Below, piece by piece: positions 56,382 through 64,000 of a stretch of DNA of 64,000 nt. A program made the translations under genes and the position numbers. Within the stretch, counting starts at the first letter, position 1; every line of letters starts with the position of its first letter. The notes beneath the pieces were generated by a model that was not told the DNA's origin, did not search any database, and saw only the letters and a program-made list of their open reading frames with translations. Source of the DNA: Trichococcus collinsii. GTDB taxonomy: Bacteria > Bacillota > Bacilli > Lactobacillales > Aerococcaceae. The stretch covers positions 310,001-374,000 of the forward strand of contig NZ_FNQH01000003.1 in the NCBI RefSeq assembly GCF_900107505.1. The letters are read 5' to 3'.

Positions 56382-57338
56382 TCAGAGCAGCACCGTCATC
56401 AGGATGATGAACGTTACTATGGAGAGGATGACGTTCAGTGAAAGAAAGTTCAGGATGAAGCTTTTGTCTGGGCAATCGCCTTCGATGAAGACAGGAATGA
56501 TGAAGGAGGGCGGGCAGATGAACATCGTGTAGACGGCCATCTGGAACAGCCGGTCCAAGCCGAGCAACCTGTCGATGACGAATGTGTTCAGCAGATAGGC
56601 GAACAGGAGCATCATACTGATTCTGAGCAATACCGCCGGGAGCGGAACCAAAAGCTGTTTCAGATCAAAGTGAAGCTCATAGCCGATCACAAGCAGAACA
56701 AGCGGCAAGGTGATTTCTGCGAGCATTCCGGCGGCAGCCACAAAGGCGGAAGGCACAGGGTTCGTGTGGAAAAACGTTTGTCCGCCAAGCATAGAGACCA
56801 GGATTCCCAAGAACATGGTTATCAGGAAAGGGGATTTGACTATATGTTTGACCTGATCCTTCAGGCTCATCCTTTTTCTGCCGGTTTGATTGCAGCCGAC
56901 TTTGTCCAAAAATGTCGCGAGCACGATGAAGATGAATAACAGATTGCCGATATCCAGGATGGCCAATCTGTACAGGTGCTCGGCACCAAAAGTGGAGATG
57001 AAGAGCGGATAGCCAATGATGCCTGTGACGAAGCTGGAATAGACCGACGGGAAGAACGCATTGGGTGATTTCCACATTTTTTTGAACAAAAAACCCATCG
57101 AAAAAGCCAACAGGCAAGCGATAAAAACTGCAACGGATCCCCATAAATAGTCCGCTTGCAGATCGGAATCCAACAAAATCAGAAATAAAAGGCAAGGCAA
57201 AGCCAGATTCATGATCAGCTTCTTCATGCCTTTGACGACATCAGCGCTGATGAAGGCCGTCTTCTCCAGAACAACCCCTGTCGTTATCAGCGCAATGACC
57301 GGAAATGCCTTCAAGGCAATGGTTATGATTTCATTCAT
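56382..57338 (-). CDS. Auxin-efflux-carrier (AEC) family transporter
   Basis: 318 residues, about ten membrane spans, with NLALPCLLFLIL in the second span and VIGYELHFDLKQL in the middle, consistent with the AEC/malonate-permease family. It is the second gene of a minus-strand pair behind the TauE-type gene (34-bp gap, AAGGAGG before the ATG) and converges on the dehydrogenase gene. An organic anion is the likely cargo. It may help export the end product of the sulfonate pathway, but no sequence feature proves that. Confidence 0.82.
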   Translation of the reverse strand: MNEIITIALKAFPVIALITTGVVLEKTAFISADVVKGMKKLIMNLALPCLLFLILLDSDLQADYLWGSVAVFIACLLAFSMGFLFKKMWKSPNAFFPSVYSSFVTGIIGYPLFISTFGAEHLYRLAILDIGNLLFIFIVLATFLDKVGCNQTGRKRMSLKDQVKHIVKSPFLITMFLGILVSMLGGQTFFHTNPVPSAFVAAAGMLAEITLPLVLLVIGYELHFDLKQLLVPLPAVLLRISMMLLFAYLLNTFVIDRLLGLDRLFQMAVYTMFICPPSFIIPVFIEGDCPDKSFILNFLSLNVILSIVTFIILMTVLL

Positions 57339-57372
57339 GAAACACTACCTCCTTCATCAACCAATGGCGCCT

Positions 57373-58146
57373 TCAGATCAGCCCGACAGCAAGCAAAACA
57401 CCAACCAGGGCAAGCATAACGCCCACGATAATCTGCACCACCCGCAAGGTGATTTTTTGCAGAAGCCGTGAGCCGACGAAGGCGCCCGCAAAAGCGGCAA
57501 CAATTGCGGCCAAAACCAACGCCCAGTCGGCATCCGTGCCTATGGTGTCCAGGTGGCTTGCATAAACGGAAAGCCGGGTAAGATCGATCAGGAAGGCTGC
57601 GGCAACGCCGGTCGCGATGAAGGCCTCCTTCTCGAGGCCCGCTTTGCTGAGAAAGGCGGAGCGGAGGGCACCCTGATGGCCTGACAGGCCGCCGAAGAAG
57701 CCGCTGACGGCTCCTCCCAACGGCAACCATTTCTTAGCGAATGCCATCTTTTCGAAGCGCGGGTGCAACTCAATCAGGGCAAAAACAATCATCAGGAGTC
57801 CGATGACTACCTTAACCACCGAGATCTGGAACTCCCTCTGGCCGATGTCATAGGATGCGATTGGCGGCAATTCTGAAAAATAGGTCAGCAGCCACGCGCC
57901 AACGAAAGCCGCAGCGATGCCAGGAAGAGCGAATTTCAGCAGTACCACCTTATCCACTTTACGTCCCACAAGCACCAGCTTAAAGATATTGTTCGCTAGA
58001 TGGACGACTGCCGTCATGGCTACGGCCGTTTCCAACGGAAAAAAGAGTGCGAATGCCGGCATAAGCAGGGTGCTCAGCCCGAATCCGGAGAAAAGGGTCA
58101 AAAAAGATGCGCCAAGGGCAACAAAGCAGACAATCACATACATCAT
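57373..58146 (-). CDS. TauE/SafE-family anion exporter
   Basis: 257 residues from the ATG at 58146; an upstream in-frame start would add 14 poorly supported residues. Seven or eight membrane spans in two related halves, each with a glycine-rich entry (SGFGLSTLLMP and SGFFGGLSGHQGALRSAFL), the signature of TauE/SafE sulfite and organosulfonate exporters. In taurine-using bacteria such proteins are placed beside the pathway and thought to export sulfite, sulfoacetate or isethionate. Its location opposite the dehydrogenase supports isethionate export here. A short inverted repeat CAACTA-AGG-TAGTTG at 58186-58200 may be an operator. Confidence 0.82.
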   Translation of the reverse strand: MMYVIVCFVALGASFLTLFSGFGLSTLLMPAFALFFPLETAVAMTAVVHLANNIFKLVLVGRKVDKVVLLKFALPGIAAAFVGAWLLTYFSELPPIASYDIGQREFQISVVKVVIGLLMIVFALIELHPRFEKMAFAKKWLPLGGAVSGFFGGLSGHQGALRSAFLSKAGLEKEAFIATGVAAAFLIDLTRLSVYASHLDTIGTDADWALVLAAIVAAFAGAFVGSRLLQKITLRVVQIIVGVMLALVGVLLAVGLI

Positions 58147-58427
58147 TGTTTCCACAACCTTTGCTTGAGGGTATATGAAAAGAGCCAACTAAGGTAGTTG
58201 CTGCAGGTACGTAAGAGATCATTCGTTTCTTCATTTCTATTGTGCGCCCAATGGAGAGGCAGATGCAAATGATAAGATATGATTCGGCCACCCGCATTCG
58301 CCATCTTTTTGAATGTCGAGGGCTTTTCATAGTGACCAAGATGATTCCGGCGTATAATGAACACAAGGAAACGAAAGCCAGAAAGACAGACCGAACCTTT
58401 TGCTTGGCGTAAGGAGGGTTATGAAAA

Positions 58428-59138
58428 ATGAAAAGAAAAATTGCTTTAATAGGGACGTTGACGGCAATTTCCGTATTTTTAACCGCCTGTGTACAAGACG
58501 GAACAGCTTCGAACGAATCAAGCGGCATCACGGCAAGCAGCCAAAGTGAACGAATCGAATCAATTGCGGGAAGCGACAGCCAAGCATCTACGGAGGCCGA
58601 TACGAGCATTTCCAGCACCCATTTGGCCGATCCTTATTTCGCGATTTTTGCTAGCAAACAATATGTGGCGCAATACCATTTCCAAGAGCTCACAGGGGAT
58701 CAGCTGGAGGACCGGTCGATGACAGTCGCTGTTGACGGGGCGGATAAGGCAATCCGGATAAGCGGGGCGAACACAGACATGACGTACCTCACTTTGAACG
58801 GGTTGGCCTATGAAATCGATCACTTAAATCAGACGATTGCGCGGAATGAAAGTGCGGATCCTACTGAAGAAGCGAAAGATGATGGCATCATCGAAGCGCC
58901 GCCGTTCAAGGACATCGGCAGCACCTATGTGGGCAGTTGGGAGGATGGGAACCTCATCTATGAAGAATACTACGCCGCAAATGGGGACCGGATGTTTTAT
59001 TATTTCGAGGGTGATGTCCTGCAAAGGATCCGCTCAGCTTCCGGGGAAAATCAGTTCAATCTCGATGTGATCGATATGAGCGACACCGTAGCACCGGAGT
59101 ATTTTGCCCTTCCAGAGAATTATGAAATGCTTCCGTGA
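58428..59138 (+). CDS. Lipoprotein of unknown function
   Basis: 236 residues, not recognised. Lipobox LTAC at residues about 18-21, a Ser/Glu-rich linker to about residue 60, then a compact soluble domain with alternating acidic and aromatic strands (YVGSWEDGNLIYEEYY, RMFYYFEGDVLQRI). The strand pattern resembles small lipoproteins that sample outer-leaflet lipids or proteins (LolA/LppX-like beta sheets), but this is only a shape argument. AAGGAGGG precedes the ATG; a terminator follows, so it is monocistronic. Confidence 0.7.
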   Translation: MKRKIALIGTLTAISVFLTACVQDGTASNESSGITASSQSERIESIAGSDSQASTEADTSISSTHLADPYFAIFASKQYVAQYHFQELTGDQLEDRSMTVAVDGADKAIRISGANTDMTYLTLNGLAYEIDHLNQTIARNESADPTEEAKDDGIIEAPPFKDIGSTYVGSWEDGNLIYEEYYAANGDRMFYYFEGDVLQRIRSASGENQFNLDVIDMSDTVAPEYFALPENYEMLP

Positions 59139-59160
59139 ACATAAAAGTATAAAAAACATA

Positions 59161-59204
59161 AAAAGCATCATGGCCTTCAAACGTTGAAGGTCGCGATGCT
59201 TTTT
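59161..59204 (+). terminator. Terminator of the lipoprotein gene
   Basis: AAAAGCATC and CCTTCAA pair with TTGAAGG and GATGCTTTTT. Confidence 0.82.
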
Positions 59205-59243
59205 GCATTCAGAATACGCCTCAAAAATATGGTCGGGAAAAGT

Positions 59244-59280
59244 CCTAAAATTAGCGTGCCGAATCAGGCGGACTTATAAT
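59244..59280 (+). promoter_or_regulatory. 37-bp promoter-like element upstream of the GH16 gene
   Basis: Starts CCTAAAATTAGCG, then two bases and CCGA, and ends CTTATAAT, matching 29597-29633 in length and fixed positions. TATAAT at 59275-59280. Confidence 0.5.
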
Positions 59281-59397
59281 GGAGATGAACGATACTCCGT
59301 CAAGCGCATAATTATTCAACTTCCCCAACCATCCATTCAATATCATCTCGCATACCGCTATCATCGCAAGCAAATCCACGAGAGAAGATGGTCTACT

Positions 59398-60621
59398 GTG
59401 AAAAAAGCAACGAAAGTCCTGATCACCTGTAGTGTCGCTGCAGCAATCTTTTTCGGTTTCCGTCAGGCAGATTTCTCATCTTTGACTGCTGTATTGGAGT
59501 CCCGGCTGAGTCGGTGGGTGACGTTTGGGGATGAAACATACATGACCCCGGTCTACAACGGAGATTATCGCCTGATATTCGATGAGAATTTTGACGAAAG
59601 TCCGCTCGATCCTGCCATCTGGAATGACCAGTATCTCGCCTCTTGGACGCCGGATATGGAGGCCGCGCGTGCCATCTACGAGGTGGAGGACGGTAATCTG
59701 AATCTGATCATCAATGAGGATACCCAGCCGTGGAATCCCGAATTCGACGGGACCGTCCGCACATCCAGCGTGATGACCGGGAACCGGACTGGGCTTCATG
59801 AATTCAAGGAGGGCCTGGAGGTACGCAACGATATCGAGCCATTTATGGGTTTCATTTCGCAGTACGGCGTCTTCGAAATCCGGGCGAAAATGATGAACAG
59901 CCTCGGCAATATGTGTGCCTGGTGGCTCGTCGGGATCCAGGACACGCCGGAACAGGATGTGGAAGTGGATGTCTTCGAGAATGCCCTCAATTTCGGCAAT
60001 GTCGTCACGGCTTCGCTTTATGCGCACCGGGACCCGTTAGCGAGAGAACAACATTTCGTCCATGATGTGGGCGATGCCGATTTGAGCAATGAATTCCATC
60101 TCTACACTTTCGAATGGACACCGGAAGGCTTCGTCTTTTACTTCGACGATGAAGAGATTGGGACTTTTGATGCAGAGGTCGTCTATCCGATGATTTCCAT
60201 CCTGTCAGCCTATGAAGGGCGCGAGAATTGGTGGGTGGGTCCGTTCGACCCTGCAGCACCGTATCCGAAAATGTTCCAGATTGACTACATGAAAGTCTGG
60301 AAAAAGGTACCGGAAGACTACGAACAAGTCGCTAAACTGAAAATCGTCTCCCAGGATGAAGCGACCTTCTCGCTGGAAGCCGGCCAATATGACATTGAGC
60401 ACAGCCAGCTCGTTGGGTTCCCGTCCTACGTCACCCTCCGCTACAACGACGGCACGGATACACAGCAATGGGTCAAATGGCAAGAGCTGACGCCCGCTAT
60501 CCTAAGCAAGCTCGACAGATTCGGCACCTTCGAAATCGAAGGGGAAATCATCGGCCTGCCCGAAGCCATCGTGGGCAATCGGAAAGCAATCATAAAAATC
60601 GTCGTCACCCAAAGTGACTGA
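59398..60621 (+). CDS. Exported GH16 family glycoside hydrolase
   Basis: 407 residues from a GTG at 59398, chosen because the protein then begins with a basic stretch and a hydrophobic signal/anchor (about residues 6-22); the frame is open upstream and the ribosome site is weak. The catalytic GH16 motif is EVDVFE with Glu189, Asp191 and Glu194; FDENFDESPLDPAIWN and the C-terminal YMKVWKKV strand complete the jelly roll. A C-terminal domain of about 100 residues follows. GH16 enzymes cut beta-1,3/1,4-glucans, galactans or act on wall polysaccharide; the loop around the motif lacks enough landmarks to choose. It shares a promoter-like element with the LRR lipoprotein. Confidence 0.85.
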   Translation: MKKATKVLITCSVAAAIFFGFRQADFSSLTAVLESRLSRWVTFGDETYMTPVYNGDYRLIFDENFDESPLDPAIWNDQYLASWTPDMEAARAIYEVEDGNLNLIINEDTQPWNPEFDGTVRTSSVMTGNRTGLHEFKEGLEVRNDIEPFMGFISQYGVFEIRAKMMNSLGNMCAWWLVGIQDTPEQDVEVDVFENALNFGNVVTASLYAHRDPLAREQHFVHDVGDADLSNEFHLYTFEWTPEGFVFYFDDEEIGTFDAEVVYPMISILSAYEGRENWWVGPFDPAAPYPKMFQIDYMKVWKKVPEDYEQVAKLKIVSQDEATFSLEAGQYDIEHSQLVGFPSYVTLRYNDGTDTQQWVKWQELTPAILSKLDRFGTFEIEGEIIGLPEAIVGNRKAIIKIVVTQSD

Positions 60622-60681
60622 GCAGAATATACTCCCACTTTCACTCACGTTTAAAAGTAATCTAATGAAAGGGAGTGCCCA

Positions 60682-61482
60682 ATGAAACCTATCGCAAAGC
60701 ATGTCAAACTGGCGAACGGCTTGCACCTTAGCTACGCTGAACAGGGTGAAAACTGGGGTACGCCAATCATCTTATTGCCCGGAATCGCGGATTCTTGGCG
60801 CATTTTCGAACCGCTGTTTGCGGAACTTCCAGATAGCGTCCATGCTTACGCCTTGAGCCAACGCGGACACGGCGATTCGGATCGGCCAGCGACTGGCTAC
60901 CGCACCCGCGATTTCGTTGAGGATCTGCGGTTGTTCATGGATGCACTGCAAATTCAGAAGGCAATCATTATAGGGGCATCGAGCGGTGGTTTCGTAGCCC
61001 GCAGCTTCGCTGCAACGCATCCGGAACGGACGGCGGGGTTGGTACTATTGGGTTCGCCTGCCATGCTGACAGGGCGGCCGAATCCGTTTGCGGATCTGAA
61101 GGATCCAATCGATCCCGGATTCGTGAAAAGTTTCGCGGAGAGTGTCCTCTCCCGGTCGGCACCTGCGGAAGCTTTGGCCAACATGTTAGCCGAAAACCTG
61201 AAGGCGCCCGCGCGCGTATGGGAGGAAACCGGCAATGGTCTGTTTGAAGAAACCTTTCCCGGCGAGCTCGCCAAAATCCAAGTGCCCACGCTCATCGTCT
61301 GGGGCGAACAGGATCCCATCATCACGAATGAGGACCAACTCGCGCTAGCTGAAGCAATCAAAGGGTCCAAGCTCATCGCGCATCCCGGATCGGGCCATAT
61401 GCTCTATTGGGAAGAACCCACATTGATTGCAAAGGATATCGTCACATTCTTGAATGGTATATCAGTCCCTGACCAAAAATGA
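60682..61482 (+). CDS. Alpha/beta hydrolase
   Basis: 266 residues with the alpha/beta-hydrolase fold. Oxyanion region LLPGIADSW, nucleophile Ser in GASSGG (a variant of G-x-S-x-G), Asp in WGEQDPI and His in SGHMLYWE. It would hydrolyse a small ester, lactone or similar compound in the cytosol. AAGGGAG precedes the ATG. It ends at a gap with an AAACCCGCT/AGCGGGTTTT hairpin. Substrate unknown. Confidence 0.87.
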   Translation: MKPIAKHVKLANGLHLSYAEQGENWGTPIILLPGIADSWRIFEPLFAELPDSVHAYALSQRGHGDSDRPATGYRTRDFVEDLRLFMDALQIQKAIIIGASSGGFVARSFAATHPERTAGLVLLGSPAMLTGRPNPFADLKDPIDPGFVKSFAESVLSRSAPAEALANMLAENLKAPARVWEETGNGLFEETFPGELAKIQVPTLIVWGEQDPIITNEDQLALAEAIKGSKLIAHPGSGHMLYWEEPTLIAKDIVTFLNGISVPDQK

Positions 61483-61591
61483 AACAACAGTGCCGGAATA
61501 AAATTGATATTTCGCCAAATCAAGCAAAATAGGCCTGCGTGACGGCAAACGTCCACGCTTTTCCGAAACGAAATCAAGACACATGCCGAAT

Positions 61592-61637
61592 AAACCCGCT
61601 TAACCGCCGACAAATATTTGTCCTTCCAGCGGGTTTT
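61592..61637 (+). terminator. Terminator-like hairpin after the hydrolase gene
   Basis: AAACCCGCT pairs with AGCGGGTTTT; an inner GACAAATATTTGTC stem is also possible. Confidence 0.65.
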
Positions 61638-61704
61638 GATGATAAAAATGCTGTTTACAAAAACCAGCCGTTATTCAGGGAACCTTTGGGAGGGGGTGAA
61701 TCCG

Positions 61705-63153
61705 ATGAAGCTGCTGCTTTCAAAAGCTATGGAAGTGCTGTATGCGGTCCTTCCCATCACGATTATCGTCCTGTTGTTACATGCTACCTTGACGCCCCTT
61801 GCCGATCTGCAGCTCATCCGCTTCCTGATCGGTGCCGTACTCATCATTTTCGGCCTATCCATTTTCCTTTACGGGGCAAACTTGAGCGTCAGCCGCATCG
61901 GTAACGCCATGGGTGCAACGGTTTCCAAACCTGACGACCTCGCTTTTTTGGCCGGTGCCGGATTGGCCCTTGGTTTTATCATCACAATCGCAGAACCCGA
62001 TCTGCATCTCCTGGTAGAACAGCTTGATTGGCTAACATCCGGAGTGCTGATCAAGTGGGGAATCATATTCGCCGGTACGTTCGGAACCGCCATGTTGCTT
62101 TCACTGGGGCTAGTCCGGATAGCCCGCAATCTCTCACTCTACAAAATGTTGGCGCTGCTGTACGCCGCCGTTTTCCTGTTGGCATTTGATGCCACCAATG
62201 CCACAACCGGCGTCATGGCGATCCCGTTCATTCTGGCGATTGCGTTGGGAAACTCGCAGGTGAAGAAGGCAAATGAAGATTCCAGCAAAGGTGGTTTCGG
62301 CTTGATCGGTGTCGTTTCGATTGGTCCGCTCATCTCAGTGATGGTCATGGACCTTTTTGGAAACAGCGGCGCAGACGCGACGGTCCGAACGGCACCTGAC
62401 AATTTAGAAAAAGGTGTCCTTTCCCCTTTCATTGGACAGATGCCGATCACAGCAAAGGAAGTAATGGTGGTGCTGTTGCCGATCTTTTTGATTTTTCTGC
62501 TGATCCAGTGGATTTCTTTTGACATGTCAAGGCAGGATGAAAAGGGAATCCTATTCGGGTTGATGCTGACGTATGCGGGTTTATTCTTGTTCATGCTCGG
62601 TGCCAACGCCGGCTTCATGGCTGTCGGAAAAGCTGTCGGATACGGCGTTGCCTCTCTGGAAAATAAAGGTTATCTGATCGTCATCGGCTTCGCATTGGGA
62701 TTTGTGAACGTCCTGGCAGAGCCTATAGTTCACCTCCTGTCCCACCAAATCGAGGAACTTACCGATGGCTTCCTGAAAAGAAGGGTAGTGTTAGCGGTGC
62801 TTTCCGTGGTGATTGGCTTAGCGGTGGCGCTCGTGATGCTTGGGATCGTCTTTCCCGAGATTCAATTATGGCACTATCTGCTGCCCGGCTATCTGATCGC
62901 ATTGACGCTGACCTATTTCGCCCCGACACTTTTCGTCAGCATCGCCTTCGATTCCGGAGGCGTCGCTTCGGGCCCGATGACTGCGACATTCATCCTGTCC
63001 TTCATCCAAGGTGCCGGCGAAGCCATGGGAAGGGAAAATCTCTTGGCTGAAAGCCTCGGCATGATCGCGCTGGCGGCAATAACCCCGCTCATCGCCGTGC
63101 AAGTGCTGGGAATCCTCTTTAAACGGAAATCCGGGGAAAACGATAGAGAATAA
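61705..63153 (+). CDS. DUF1538 membrane protein, second copy
   Basis: 482 residues from ATG 61705 with GGGAGGGGGTG upstream; the frame runs further upstream without a good site and across a hairpin. It is a paralogue of the protein at 15878-17365 and shows the same internal duplication: AEPDLHLLVEQ and AEPIVHLLSHQ, then AFDATNATTG and AFDSGGVASGPMTATFIL. Unlike the first copy there is no P-II-like gene beside it. A transporter-like role is inferred from membrane topology only. Confidence 0.8.
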   Translation: MKLLLSKAMEVLYAVLPITIIVLLLHATLTPLADLQLIRFLIGAVLIIFGLSIFLYGANLSVSRIGNAMGATVSKPDDLAFLAGAGLALGFIITIAEPDLHLLVEQLDWLTSGVLIKWGIIFAGTFGTAMLLSLGLVRIARNLSLYKMLALLYAAVFLLAFDATNATTGVMAIPFILAIALGNSQVKKANEDSSKGGFGLIGVVSIGPLISVMVMDLFGNSGADATVRTAPDNLEKGVLSPFIGQMPITAKEVMVVLLPIFLIFLLIQWISFDMSRQDEKGILFGLMLTYAGLFLFMLGANAGFMAVGKAVGYGVASLENKGYLIVIGFALGFVNVLAEPIVHLLSHQIEELTDGFLKRRVVLAVLSVVIGLAVALVMLGIVFPEIQLWHYLLPGYLIALTLTYFAPTLFVSIAFDSGGVASGPMTATFILSFIQGAGEAMGRENLLAESLGMIALAAITPLIAVQVLGILFKRKSGENDRE

Positions 63154-63170
63154 CCGTTTATGGATTGAGG

Positions 63171-63290
63171 ATGTCGGCTGAACGAAGAGCGGAAGATACA
63201 GAAGAGCCGACAACCGCACGATGTGTTGACTGAACGGATAGCGGAGAATACCGAACAGACGACGAAAGGCATGTATGTCTGGCTAACCCC
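63171..63290. repeat. 50-bp tandem repeat units
   Basis: Unit 1 (63171-63220) and unit 2 (63221-63270) are each exactly 50 bp, begin ATGT, carry GACTGAAC or GGCTGAAC near base 8-15, AGCGGA in the middle and GACGA or GACAA near base 40. A third unit starts at 63271 and decays. Related units lie at 38075-38175. The rest of the gap 63154-63534 has a hairpin at 63347-63385 (AGGCAGCC with GGCTGCCT) and no gene. Confidence 0.55.
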
Positions 63291-63534
63291 GCCCATCGAA
63301 CCCCCCCCGAGAACAACATTTGTGCTCTACAATTACACAAAAACCCAGGCAGCCACCTCTCCACCGATGGATGAGGCGGCTGCCTTGTTGCGTACAAGTT
63401 GACTTCAATCGGAAATAATCCAAACTATTATCCGAAAATTAAAAAAAGATAACAAAATAGTATCAATAACTTCAATGAAATGTTAAAATCTGCTAAATAA
63501 TGTCTCGCCATCTCAATTTCCGCAGGAGGAAAAC

Positions 63535-64000
63535 ATGAACACTTTCACACGCAAAATAAAATCAAAAAGCTATACCTGGACGTTTTTAGTGGCAGCCGTC
63601 ATAGCGCTGGGTACGGCAACAGCACCCACTGTAGCTGCTGAGGAAACTGGAACGGAAACCTACGTTCAGATCCTTTCGACTCAGGAAGTTTCCTACACGG
63701 CAATCGTCACGAGAGGCACCGATGCCATCAACACAAAACCGTGGGGAACCGCGGAATTTCAAACGGTCGGCTCCAGTCAGACTTATCTTGGAACAGAAGT
63801 GACGGTTACGCAAGAACAGGTGGCGGATAATGGTGTGACATGGGCCTTGATTTCTAAAGATGGCCAAGAAATAGGCTGGATTGCGAAGGGCGCTTTGACT
63901 GTCCAAAATTATTCTAAAATCACATCCGAAACAGCTGTGAATTACGCTGCAATGATCAGCCGCGGCACAGACGCCATCAACACCGCGCCATGGGGAGCGA
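63535..64000 (+). CDS. Exported GW-repeat (SH3-like) surface protein, N-terminal part
   Basis: Open from the ATG at 63535, with CAGGAGG 6-7 nt upstream, to the window edge: 155 residues seen. A signal peptide (basic start, hydrophobic run to about residue 38, cleavage near VAA-EE) leads into GW modules: one unit with TRGTDAINTKPWGT and a second beginning SRGTDAINTAPWGA about 78 residues later, with WALISKDGQEIGWI between. GW modules bind lipoteichoic acid and hold autolysins or adhesins on the wall. The catalytic or other domain lies beyond the window. Confidence 0.85.
   Translation, partial: MNTFTRKIKSKSYTWTFLVAAVIALGTATAPTVAAEETGTETYVQILSTQEVSYTAIVTRGTDAINTKPWGTAEFQTVGSSQTYLGTEVTVTQEQVADNGVTWALISKDGQEIGWIAKGALTVQNYSKITSETAVNYAAMISRGTDAINTAPWGA

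Noticed and set aside
63171-63290. CRISPR array
   Set aside because: Units are contiguous imperfect tandem repeats without unique spacers and there are no cas genes.

Overview
The window looks like chromosome from a fermentative, low-to-mid GC Gram-positive of the order Lactobacillales. Purine-rich ribosome sites, several PTS permeases, LytR-CpsA-Psr wall enzymes, an OpuA betaine transporter, a BirA-type biotin operator and a roughly 48% GC feel all point that way. A Trichococcus-like member of the Carnobacteriaceae is my best guess; this is inference from gene content, and I found no rRNA or tRNA gene to confirm it.

Layout. 1-1.5 kb: end of a sucrose/fructan hydrolase plus fructokinase. 1.5-6.2 kb: a MarR regulator with a stand-alone FtsH protease, then divergent patB-like and ogt genes sharing a palindrome. 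6.4-13 kb: an aconitate/citrate locus (PrpF-like isomerase, CitMHS carrier, LysR regulator, aconitase) whose two promoters carry the same LysR box. 13-25.7 kb: an amino-acid ABC transporter without an ATPase, a tandem P-II-like protein with a DUF1538 membrane protein, housekeeping enzymes, a LacI regulator and bioB behind a BirA operator. 25.9-28 kb: an alpha-carbonic anhydrase lipoprotein and an AEC carrier.

28.2-40 kb holds an ancient segmental duplication with reciprocal decay. The order OFA-type MFS carrier, LytR-CpsA-Psr protein, exported beta-helix protein, promoter with two LacI-type palindromes, PTS EIIBC occurs twice. Copy A keeps the whole MFS gene but only the tail of the beta-helix gene; copy B keeps the whole beta-helix gene but only the second half of the MFS gene. 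An LRR lipoprotein sits in copy A only. Copy B continues into scrB, so sucrose uptake and hydrolysis are paired there. 42-46 kb: RpiR regulator, alpha-glucoside PTS and family 4 6-phospho-alpha-glucosidase. 46-49.4 kb: opuA operon.

49.9-58.1 kb is the most interesting block. A class III aminotransferase, two P-II proteins of the NifI1/NifI2 type, a TauABC/SsuABC-like ABC transporter and an iron-type alcohol dehydrogenase converge on a TauE-type exporter and an AEC carrier. The set fits import of taurine (or a similar aminosulfonate), removal of its amino nitrogen, reduction of sulfoacetaldehyde to isethionate and export of isethionate. NifI-type proteins are known as nitrogenase regulators; here they sit in an organosulfonate nitrogen-scavenging operon with no nif gene in view.

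58.4-64 kb: a lipoprotein, an exported GH16 glycosidase, an alpha/beta hydrolase, a second DUF1538 protein and the start of a GW-repeat surface protein. Intergenic spaces carry at least four dispersed repeat families: about 30-bp hairpins, GC-rich elements, 50-bp tandem units and TCGAAT units.
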